Below, in pieces: positions 21,089 to 30,153 of a stretch of DNA of 44,969 nt (position 1 is the stretch's first letter; each line of letters opens with the position of its first letter). Made by a program: the position numbers and the translations under genes. The DNA lies in the NCBI GenBank assembly GCA_015039365.1, contig WION01000429.1:1-44969 (forward strand), read 5' to 3'. The notes beneath the pieces were generated by a model. The model had not been told where the DNA came from. It was given only the letters and a program-made list of their open reading frames with translations, and did no database searches. The stretch comes from Amanita rubescens. Lineage: Eukaryota > Basidiomycota > Agaricomycetes > Agaricales > Amanitaceae.

Positions 21089-22805
21089 CACTGAGCCATT
21101 GGCTAATTTCAAAGTTTGACATTCAGTTTATACCTGAAAATGGTTATATTCGCTGCTTAGCTCATGTCGTCAATCTCGTTGTCCAAGAACTTCTCTCCAA
21201 ACTAGGAGAAGTAGAAAATCCGAACACGGTTGACTATTACAAGACTGATCAAACTGCACCTCTTCATTACGAGGCCCCAGATGATGAATTTTGTGAAGAA
21301 GATGGAAGGGAAGTTGAAAGTGATGATGCAGAAGAGAATGACGAAGATAGGGAAGATTCAGAGCTGATGGAAATGCTCGGGAATGAAGGTTCTGCAATGA
21401 GTGCCGTGAAAAAGGTGCGAAATTAACAATATTTCTGCAAGGAATACCCTCAAATATGCATCTAGCTACGTGTAATCGTCAACAAGATAGTTTCCTCTCC
21501 ACAGCGCCGCAACCGCTTTCGTCGTACAGCTCAAAAAAAGTACAAGGATACAACTGTTAGTGCCAAGTCAAATGTCCGGATTGCCTCGCTCATGGTTGTC
21601 CGGGACATGGTCACACGTTGGAACTATACTCATGCTATGATTGAGAGGGGGCTCTTATTGCGAAAGGTATTATCCCACCCATATGAGTGCCTAAACTGCT
21701 CACAACTCAAATTTGGATGCCAATAGGCTATCGATATGTGGGTGTGTGACGACGAAAATCTTCGTCATCTCCTATTATCAAATAATGAATGGAACCATCT
21801 TGAAAAGCTAGCTGAAGTTCTCAAGGTGTTTACGCAAGTCACGCAAGTCATATCATCGGCGGGAACTCCAACTTTGCCCTGGATAATCCCAATGTATGAA
21901 CTCATGCAACGTCATCTCTCCTCGAAGGCAGACATGAGATCCTTGCCATTTGAGATTCAGTCCGCATGTCGAGAAGCTCTGGGGAAGCTTGATAAGTATT
22001 ACATTATAGCGGTTAACTGTCAATACAATATTCTCGCAACCCGTAAGCAAATCAGTTGTCTTGAAACAAAAGCGCCACTCACTTCGTCAATACAGTCCTC
22101 CATCCTCATCTAGGTGTCATGTACTTCCAGAAACTGGGTGCAGAGCGTGTGCGAAAGGCCAAAATACTGTTTGAGCACGTATACGAACAGTATAAAACCG
22201 AGTATGATGCAAAGCGAGCTGCATCAGCCGATGTTGTTCCTGACAAGGTAGAACAGAAGACTCACCATAAGAACACGTTCCTGGACTTGGTTTGCATGGA
22301 AAACCAAGAAATATCTTTGGCCACACCTCCACCTCCACATATATCCGAGACTGAGCGGTTCTTTGCGATTGACAAAAAGACAACCGGATTTGACGACCCT
22401 ATGTATCCGCTTCCCTGGTGGAAAGTGAGTCTTGAGTAGTAGAATAGACACTTGACCCTCACCTGTATGCTCCAGGCCTCGCAGCAAGCCTTTCCTATCA
22501 TTGCGCTGATTGCACGAGATATACTACCAATTCCTGGGGCAAGTGTTTCGGTCGAACGGCTCTTCTCAAAGTCACGTCACCTTTGTGATGATTTACGTTC
22601 TTCTTTGAAAGCGCAGACAATATCCGAGGCCATGCTGGTGAAGGTTTGGATCAAAAGTGGACTTCTGGAGTACTAGGACGCTCCTCGTGTCGGATGCCGG
22701 TGAACCGTTTGTTTACCATTTGTAAACAGTTTATAAATAGTTTATTACCATTTATGTTTAATTTGACCAACCGGTCAAACGGTAAACAAACGGTTGGAGC
22801 CTTAC

Positions 22806-22918
22806 ATATTAGTATCCATCTTTCGCCTGGGTCAGGGCAGGGAGAGGAGTGGGCAGATGCCGTGGTGAAGTGGATGAAAGCGTTGATCATTGAGAAATTG
22901 GCATCAAGGTTATCATGA
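22806..22918 (+). pseudogene. Carboxylesterase copy B, 3' part
   Basis: Starts with the second copy of the target site CATATTAG and continues with the last coding part of the esterase (SIHLSPGSGQGEEWADAVVK) to the same stop as copy A. Together with 15772-16695 it forms one interrupted copy. Confidence 0.9.
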
Positions 22919-24092
22919 GGATTCGAAGTGTGTTATGAACCTTGTCAATTTTACTTATTTTGCTCTGGTAGCCTAAGTCAGACCGTATGGAAGGGATCCA
23001 GGTTCAGGTTCAGACGAGTTCACGTTTGAAAGACGCTCCTCTTACTCTCCGAATATCGATGGTCGGAATGCCTCCAACAGGATTGTTATCGGTCACTCTC
23101 GGTTCTTGGCATATCGATGATGGTATGGATCAGCGCGGAATTCTCAGCACCCAACAGCCATCCGGCAGGCAAATACATTTTTTATTCTTATTCTATTCAT
23201 TCTCCATGCCTAGATATACTCAAAATGTGCCACCGCCTTTCTTATCTCTAAGATGTCTATTGCGAGGCAAAGCACCTACGTGAACGTTGACATGGGTCCG
23301 AAAGTCCAATGCGCCCAAACTGGAACACGGGGTGGACACACGGAACCGAACTAGGATGAACATGGCTAAAACTAGAAGGCAAGGGGGAACTGGGCGCAAA
23401 AATGAAAGGCCAGCAGACGCGGAACAGAAGGAGGATGGACGCATGGCCCAAAACAGGAACATGGGAGCCTAACGACGGACAACGGACAACGGACGGACAG
23501 GTGGACGTGGACGAAAGCAGGCATGGATGGTTCAAGCCGAGGTGGGATATATGCCCCAGGACTTGACAGCGACTCCCAGGAACTCCTAAACGGTCGGCTT
23601 ATGACAAAGGAACGATAGCTCTCTCTTCAAATTGTAGCCAGCCTGAGGCCGCATCCAGAATATTGTCTTCATCAGAAACAACCTTGCCTTCCTTGCTGTC
23701 CTTGATGACCTCATCGCGCCATTTCATAATATTCATATAAGTGTCGAGGCCCATTTACGCACGGTAAGCTGGAATCCGCGATCGACGTCTAAAAATGGTG
23801 TTGGTAAAGGACTCTACTTAGAAGTTATGAGTGATAGATATGTAGGCAGGGGATACTAACCTGAACCAAAGCGCTGGGGACTTCTTCTAACTGATACAGC
23901 CTATCAAAGTGGTCTGTAACGTTTGCCGGGGGGACCATGATCTTGGAAATTTTCGCGTGAAGCATCCAGGCACTAAACCGAAAGGGTGACTTTGCAACCC
24001 TTTTGCAAAACAATGAAACCGACGCACTACTGTGGCAGTCGGAGACCAAGGATGGGGTGGGCATTGATATTGATCTGGTGGTTGAAAGGAGA
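22919..24092 (+). repeat. Segmental duplication, copy B 3' flank with deletion and inverted mosaic
   Basis: 22919-23739 matches the esterase flank 3945-4751. It then joins a 20-bp piece equal to 5717-5736 (TAAGTGTCGAGGCCCATTTA) and next an inverted copy of 8511-8848 (23757-24092). So about 965 bp present in copy A are missing, and the end is a fusion. The minus strand of 23825-24064 keeps the open frame of the 8.5-kb fragment. 24093-24252 holds only the 5' region of the next gene. Confidence 0.85.
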
Positions 24093-24252
24093 TATTGAAC
24101 GCCGAGTCGGGGAAGTTACGAAATTCACACTCCGCAGTTCCGACAACATCATGATGACGGTAACAGGCAATGTTATTATTGTAAGTATGACATTCTAGTA
24201 TAACTTAGTTCTGAGGCCGAAACGAAGTAAAGGTCGAGGTCGCACCTCCATC

Positions 24253-25313
24253 ATGTCTGCTCCATCCAGTTCAGAACCGGACTTCATCGATCTTGCAGAA
24301 ACAATAGCCCACGCTCATTGTAATATTCCAAGTGTATCTTGCCGCCTGCACGACGAGCAAGGCTATTTTAGCAAGACCTACATCGTGAAACTAGAAGACC
24401 AGTCTAACGTCATCGTCCAGTTTCGAGACACTCCACTGGACTTGTCCCTCTACGAGTTAGCACGCCGTACGTCTTTCTTCGCTAGAATATGCACTTGTCC
24501 CCTGAGCGTGTCTGCAGAGAAATTGGGAACCCTGGTTCCAACTATCGAGAAGAAGAGCACAGATATATCTGTTTCCACTCATGTATACATCATGAACTAC
24601 ATCGACGGATCAATGTGGAATTCAGCCCTGGGAGCCTGGCCAGGCGCCTGGGATGACGACGCTACAATCGCTGGCCAACTTGGAGAGGCGTTATCTCGTT
24701 GTATCGTTGGCCCAGACTCCTCGGAGGTCGTTGAATCTTACATCATCCCGCGCCTTCAAACTGTGTTACGCGAAAACATTCCATCAGACCGACTTGCACT
24801 GCGTCGAAGCGTCGAAGAACTCATCTCGATCGCTCCTAATCTCAAGAAACTCCCTCTTTCTCTTTCCCATGTGGATCTCAATGCGACGAACGTGAGCAGA
24901 CCTTCATGAACCCGTCATCACTGCCTGAACCAGAACTTCAGATGCTCATTGCGAGTCAGGGACCACCTCGACTGATCGGAATATTGGACTGGGACCTCTC
25001 GAGGTATCTTCCTTTCGGTATCGATGGCGCTCAGATCCGCTACATGTCTGTGATCAACCGAGACCGAGTCGACTATCCTGACGAGCCCGGGTCTACGATG
25101 GTTGCAACTTCGTTCTGGAATGCCTTTACGGCGAACCTTGACGCTGATCTTAAAGATTATGTCGTAGACGCCATGAAAGTTGGAGTGATTATATATTTAG
25201 AGTTCCCAGAAGGTTGCGGGGAACGGAAGGCGAGAGACATTCAGAATGCTGAGAAGCGTTTGCAATGGTTCGACGCAGTGTTCAGACCACGTTGTTCTAG
25301 GCGATGTGGCTGA
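24253..25313 (+). CDS. APH family kinase-like protein
   Basis: Exons 24253-24891 and 24942-25313 give 336 residues. The fold is that of aminoglycoside/choline/homoserine-type phosphotransferases. An N-lobe segment reads KTYIVKLEDQSNVIVQF with a candidate ATP-binding lysine. HVDLNATN is the Brenner-type catalytic loop (HxDxxxxN) and GILDWD is the metal-binding motif, equivalent to DFG. The 50-bp intron lies exactly between NATN and the following residues, with gtgagc and cttcag borders. Many such genes occur in agaricomycetes with unknown substrates; resistance to an antibiotic should not be inferred. The start is the first ATG before the conserved region. It borders the end of the duplication mosaic but appears intact. 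Confidence 0.83.
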
Positions 25314-25890
25314 TTCGGTGCAACATCCACTGTTGGCAGTTGGAAGCAGGATTGGATCACTTCTGCTCCGTCGTCCGAGCATCTGTCCCCCTCTGCTTCC
25401 TTCTGTAAATATGTGCGCATGTAATCTGTAGCATTGGCTGCATTGCAAATACAACTTCTTTCCACATCGGTCCAAATTTATTCAAGTCCATTGCACGCAA
25501 CACAATCCGTCCCATGTAACACATACGGAACACCCTCCCAGAAAACCAGAACGACCGAAGCTTAAAGTCTGGGTGCACCAGGTCTAGACCAGCGTACACA
25601 AATAACTATAACTATCCGGGCTGCTCTCGCCCTTATTCATCGTGTGACTCATCATTATCTATCCCCACTCGTATACGCTCAGCTCGCTTATCTCCGACCG
25701 TGCTCAACACAATGCCATGCAAGATGTGAGATTGCAAGGCAAGTCAATCATATAGGGCTTGTGGGAATTGCAACTAATTGCGGCCCTTGCAAGACCATCC
25801 AAGATCTCAGCCTTTCTGTTAATCAGTGTCACTCGCGTCCAGCCCCGTTCTATTACACGCGCCGACGCTTCACTGTTCATCGATACTACC
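25314..25890. other. Intergenic region before a membrane protein gene
   Basis: Open frames on both strands without motifs. The sequence just before 25891 continues an open plus-strand frame from 25759, so a longer N-terminus is possible but unlikely from composition. Confidence 0.3.
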
Positions 25891-26813
25891 ATGAATTCGG
25901 TGCATAAAGAGACCCTACGTGCTCTCTACGCGGCCGTCGATCTTGTTCCCCTCCCTACCTTGAAGTCTATTATTGGGGTTATACAAGCTGTAAGCGCGGC
26001 TGCCGGTACACCAGTGCAATGGGATGATATCAAAGTATGGATTAACAACTTGAAGTCTGAAGCCACGATCGTACGCTCCTTTTACGCTCTTTCTGGGGGT
26101 TTTCATGGATGATTGTTCATCAGGCAACGTTCCTCGCAGCAGTACAGGCCCAGATCATCGCCATATCCTACGCGAACAACTCATCTCCCACTGGCATTGC
26201 CACCAATGCATTCGGATTCGTGGGCATTATGTTTGACGTGATCGCTGCCCTCCTTGCGCTGCTCTCATCAACGGTCATGCAGACCCGAGTGTCTGTCATA
26301 GACCGTATTCTTAGCAATACTGCAAAGCTAAACAGTGATCAATTGACGAGGTTTCTTGGGAGTATGGGGAGTGGCAGTGGACGAGATACGAGATTTGTCC
26401 ATTCAATGCTACGGGACATAGCTCGACCCTTATTGAAACGACTAGAAGGGCGGCAAACCGTTGGAGGAGAGTACGAAAACCTGTCTGCGATCGACTTTAA
26501 CCCCGATGCGAATGGATCACAGGTTGTCAAATACTGCAGCGAGATCGACAGCATTCGTGTAGTTGGAGATGCCGCAGGAGCTTCTATGCTCTTTGGCATC
26601 TTGAGCTTTATGGCATCGATCGTCTGTCTAGCCATCGAAACTCAGCCGGTAGCTGTGTGGGCCTGTACGGTTATGGCATGTTCATCCGTCTTCTTTCTTC
26701 CACTCGTGAACATGGGTCTGGCATACTTTGGACTTCGTAAGCAAATTTCTCTCCTTCGAAGTTTGCTTGATCTTATCTTCTCATCAGGATTGCCAAGCAT
26801 TTTCGATGTATAG
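25891..26813 (+). CDS. Fungal membrane protein of unknown function
   Basis: Exons 25891-26070 and 26124-26813 give 289 residues; the intron is gtacgc to atcag at phase 0. After a soluble N-terminal helix region (LKSIIGVIQAVSAAAG), three likely membrane segments are visible: AFGFVGIMFDVIAALLALL, AGASMLFGILSFMASIVCLA and AVWACTVMACSSVFFLPLVN. The loop between the first and second is about 90 residues and hydrophilic. The block FLAAVQAQIIAISY before the first segment is typical of small membrane proteins seen in agaricomycetes. Function unknown. Confidence 0.75.
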
Positions 26814-27016
26814 TTGTTGAATGAGGTCGGAGATATGCGAGCAGAGGATAGATAAGTGGAGGTAGATAATGAGGAGTTCACACGACGAATAAGGCCTAAG
26901 GGCGTAGCCCAGGTTGTTATGTATTGTTTATCTATGCTGACGCTCTAAGTAGTGCCGCGGTGCCGAGCTGTGTACGCTCAACAATAGTTGTAGGGATCAC
27001 TTACCGGATGAAATAG

Positions 27017-27199
27017 TCCGATCTCAACCCCGAGGACGTTTCATCGCATAGGATCGCCCCGGATTACCCGTTCCTCTCCGTAGCGAAGTATTTGATAGAG
27101 GCGAATATGAAAGAGGCGTGGGGGAACTTGATCAACATTGCTCAAGATATTGGAGGGGTCGTAGACGAAGAGGAGGGGGATCATCTTGCGCGCATACAG
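27017..27199 (+). pseudogene. Coding-like exon fragment, unidentified
   Basis: Bounded by an acceptor (aaatag) and a possible donor (CAG/gtttca), this 61-codon segment reads SDLNPEDVSSHRIAPDYPFL and YLIEANMKEAWGNLINIAQD, followed by an acidic stretch. Composition looks protein-like but no further exons could be placed. It may be a gene remnant. Confidence 0.35.
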
Positions 27200-28082
27200 G
27201 TTTCATACCGACGCCTCAACCAAAGAACAAGTGGACGAAGAAGACCAAGACCTCACGGACCACGAATAGTACGTCTCAATCCGAAACACACGTCGTTGGG
27301 TCGGATGACTCATCGATTCCTTTCCTTACTTCGATTTTATCAGGATGGGGGGATGTCGTAATCCTTCTTCACGTCGTATCCCCAAACTGCCAGACCAAAT
27401 GTGCAGCTTTGCGAACTTCTACGCCACAGTTTGGATGAATGGAGTAAGTAGGTATTATTTGGGGTTGAACTTGAAATTCGTGCAACACCCCGGTCAATCA
27501 ACAAGTGACTTCTGACTCTACCAATCAGGGCGGATTAAATTGAGACTAACCTCGTGAGCTCAGGACAGAATATGACGATTGCGCCTGTTAAATAAGTTCC
27601 CCCACCATACGTCCAAAAAACGCTTTACGCGAATCTTGAGAGAATTAGATCGTGTCGTTCTACATCCTAAATGATGGCTTTTGACATTTATTTAACTTGG
27701 ATACTATAAATGTCCATATTTACATGTTTAATTGTCCACGATTGCCAGCTCGTCTGTTCTGTGAAACCTCAAAATGTTTCCATTTGCCACAAAACTCACG
27801 CTCCTCTGCACGAAGCTCCGGCCGATTCATGATGTGAGACAGTAGAAAATGGAACATTCTAAACTCCCACGCCAGTGCAAGATTATCCTCCCGGAAACCA
27901 TAGGATATGCGTATGGTCATGAAATTGTGCTGTGGAAGTAATAATAGCATTAAATAGGAAAGTGGAGGCGTTCCGAACAGAATTTTCGAAATCCGAGTGG
28001 TTCAGCAGTGTTAGACGTACAAAGTGACGACTGGGGGCGCGGAGTCATAAAGGTAATTTACAAATATCAAGTCACTCAGTTT
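27200..28082. other. Intergenic region left of the Copia element
   Basis: A minus-strand open frame at 27720-27950 (LALAWEFRMFHFLLSHIM) could be a short exon but cannot be supported. AT-rich otherwise. Base 28082 borders the left target-site copy of the retrotransposon. Confidence 0.3.
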
Positions 28083-28087
28083 ATGCA

Positions 28088-28430
28088 TGTAGAAGTCTAA
28101 ATATACTCAGTCGATGCACGAGAACGACTATATTCACCTGTAGAAGTCTAAATATACTACAGGGAATCAGTATATAGTAAATAACGAGTGGGGATGTAAG
28201 CTACTCACCTCAGTCGATGCACGAGAACGACTGAGGTGTGTGTGTGTACTCTAAGCCACAATAAAATAGGAACTGTACAGTAGCGGAAGTAAGCAATATA
28301 AAGAATAAATGGACGAACCGATCTTTGCGGCTACGCCCGTTCTATAACTTCTATAACGGGTACCTTCTATATTTGGTAAGTCGCGCCGCCGTGGCCCCTA
28401 AGTCCAACGACGCGCTTGCTTTCTTCCACA
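28088..28430 (-). repeat. 3' LTR of the Copia element
   Basis: Plus strand begins TGTAGAAGTCTAAATATACT and ends TTGCTTTCTTCCACA. Internally AGTCGATGCACGAGAACGAC occurs twice, and TGTAGAAGTCTAAATATACT is also repeated, so the U3 region or enhancer carries short duplications. Confidence 0.96.
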
Positions 28431-28440
28431 CTCCCCCTCA
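28431..28440 (-). promoter_or_regulatory. Polypurine tract of the Copia element
   Basis: The minus strand reads TGAGGGGGAG directly against the 3' LTR, the normal place for plus-strand DNA priming. The stop codon of the reverse-transcriptase frame overlaps its first bases. Confidence 0.85.
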
Positions 28441-30153
28441 AGCGCGCACCAAACCCATAGCGGAAGCGAAGTGCTTGACCTTGGTACTTGGTAGAGCCTT
28501 CGTGAACGCGTCCGCTAACATTTCTCCAGTAGGACAGTACGTCATCTTCAACTTCCCCTCGTCTATCGCCCAACGAACGAAGTGAAACCGGATATCAATA
28601 TGCTTGGTACGTGCGTGGTATTGATGGTCCTTGGCGAGCGCGATAGCTGACTGGTTATCGCAGTATAGAGTTGTAGGGTCGAGGACATCACCGAAAACCT
28701 GTCCAATAAGGTTTCGGAGCCAAAGCGCCTCCTTCGTCGCATGCGTCGCCGCCACGTATTCAGCCTCGGTAGTCGAAAGCGAGATGATCTCTTGCTTCTT
28801 GGAACTCCACGAAACCGCTCCGCCGTTGATAAGGAACGCATACCCCGAGATCGCCTTCCGGTCTTCGTTCACAGACCCATCGGCATCCGTATACCCCGTA
28901 AGTCCCTGCACCTCTCTCCCATACGTCAATTCCAAATCAACTGACCCATTTAGGTACGCAAACGCCCACTTAACCGCGCCCCAATGCGCTGGACCCGGAT
29001 TCTCCAGATAACGTGAGAGAATCCCCACCACATGCGTCAAATCAAGACGAGTACCCAACGAGGCGTAATTGGCAGCCCCCACGGTCTCTCTATACGGCTT
29101 TGACGACATGAAAGCGAAATCTTGGGCGGTCTTGGGCGCATCAGCAGACGACAATCTGGCATTAGGATTCATAGGGGTTGAAAGCGGTTTCAAAGCGTCG
29201 AAACCATAACGCTGAAGGATAGAGCGGATATAACTCGCCTGCGAGAGGGAAATGGTACGTTTCTCCCTATCTCTCTTCACTGCGAACCCGAGAATCCAAT
29301 TGATTTCTCCCTCATCACTGATCTTGAACTCTTTCTTCAGCCCGGCCTTCACCTCCTCCATCAACTCAACAGACGACGTCATGATCGTCAAGTCATCAAC
29401 ATGCGCGCAGATGGTGATCTGCTCAGTCTCGGAACGACGATAGAAGACAGCCTGATCGACGTCGCAACGATCCATCTCCAAATGGATCTTCAAAACCCCT
29501 GTCAAACGACTATACCAGTGTCGAGCCGACTGTTTCAGACCATATAACGGACGCAACAAACGCAGGACTTGATTCGGACGCGAGGTGAGATTCATTCCCG
29601 GCGGTAATTTCATGTAAATGACTTCGCCTTCTTCAAATTCTCCATTCAGGTACGCATTCTTGACGTCAACCTGATGAATCTCATAGTCCCGCTCGGCAGC
29701 AATCGCTAAACTCGTCCGGATCGCAGCCATCTTGGCAACTGGAGCATAAGTATCGAAGAAATCGACACCCGGAATCTGCGAGAACCCTTGCGCTACCAAG
29801 CGCGCCTTGTAACGGACGACATTCCCTGCAGCGTCCCGTTTCAAGTGGAAAACCCAACGACAGCCAACCACGTTGACCCCCGCCGGCTTATCCTGCAGCT
29901 CCCAAGTCCCATGCGCAACTAGCGCAGCGTGCTCTTCCTCCATCGCTTCCTGCCACCTCGGCCAATCGGGTCGACGCCTCGCCTCAGCTAGAGAACGGGG
30001 ATCCAAACCTTCCGCCTCCGCCATCACCGCTGCCAACGCAGCTCCGTTCATCTCCTCTTCCATCTCAGGCTCAACCTCAAGTTGACCCGGCATCTGAAGA
30101 CCTTGGGGTACCCTCTCACGAGAACCCGTCACGAACCTCCCAGACAAGATGTC
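28438..30153 (-). CDS. Copia pol, C-terminal half: reverse transcriptase and RNase H
   Basis: Open in the same frame as the gag-integrase frame, separated from it by a single TGA (30154-30156), with no ATG at its start. Domains in order: linker; RT start HLKRDAAGNVVRYKARLVAQ and FFDTYAPVAKM; VDVKNAYLNG; the catalytic pair in CAHVDDLTIM (HVDD replacing YVDD); then RNase H with TGYTDADGSV, SLSTTEAEYVA and YCDNQSAI, ending KHIDIRFHFVRW and LADAFTKAL. All catalytic acids are present. As an independent product it would need readthrough or re-initiation. Confidence 0.93.
   Translation of the reverse strand, partial: DILSGRFVTGSRERVPQGLQMPGQLEVEPEMEEEMNGAALAAVMAEAEGLDPRSLAEARRRPDWPRWQEAMEEEHAALVAHGTWELQDKPAGVNVVGCRWVFHLKRDAAGNVVRYKARLVAQGFSQIPGVDFFDTYAPVAKMAAIRTSLAIAAERDYEIHQVDVKNAYLNGEFEEGEVIYMKLPPGMNLTSRPNQVLRLLRPLYGLKQSARHWYSRLTGVLKIHLEMDRCDVDQAVFYRRSETEQITICAHVDDLTIMTSSVELMEEVKAGLKKEFKISDEGEINWILGFAVKRDREKRTISLSQASYIRSILQRYGFDALKPLSTPMNPNARLSSADAPKTAQDFAFMSSKPYRETVGAANYASLGTRLDLTHVVGILSRYLENPGPAHWGAVKWAFAYLNGSVDLELTYGREVQGLTGYTDADGSVNEDRKAISGYAFLINGGAVSWSSKKQEIISLSTTEAEYVAATHATKEALWLRNLIGQVFGDVLDPTTLYCDNQSAIALAKDHQYHARTKHIDIRFHFVRWAIDEGKLKMTYCPTGEMLADAFTKALPSTKVKHFASAMGLVRA

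Larger units (their letters stand above)
17049..22676 (+). pseudogene. hAT transposase with BED zinc finger, interrupted by two nested elements
   Basis: Exon pieces in order: an N-terminal region (PFRPITDLIANISGMI); a charged linker with DDDYVPGRR; the BED finger (CKYC at about 19855, then HIRKKH near 20010); DDLPFTTGESPGLQRVFEYL; STDTWTT at about 20418 with the first catalytic Asp; TMDNASTNN at about 20682 with the second; GYIRCLAHVVNLVVQELL; TRWNYTHAMIERG; and the C-terminal dimerisation block ARDILPIPGASVSVERLFSK, containing the conserved Glu. Introns have good borders (for example 17422 gtatgt). Insertions at 17862-19434 and 20723-21088 break the gene. Across the first, the flanking codons stay in frame after removal of the element and one target copy. 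Without these insertions the protein would be about 1,000 residues. Confidence 0.85.
16696..22805 (+). mobile_element. hAT DNA transposon, 6,110 bp, inserted in esterase copy B
   Basis: The ends are TAAGGCTCCAACC on the left and its exact reverse complement GGTTGGAGCCTTA on the right, with imperfect extension of the terminal repeat. The 8-bp target CATATTAG is present once in the intact esterase copy (within CACAATCATATTAGTATCC) and on both sides here (16688-16695 and 22806-22813). Eight-bp duplications and the TAAGG start fit the hAT superfamily (YARNG). Subterminal GGTAAACAAACGG-like motifs recur near both ends and may be transposase binding sites. Inside are a BED/hAT transposase gene and two younger insertions. 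Confidence 0.95.

Noticed and set aside
24253..25313. An aminoglycoside resistance gene
   Set aside because: Only the general APH fold motifs are visible; fungi carry many such proteins with other or unknown substrates.
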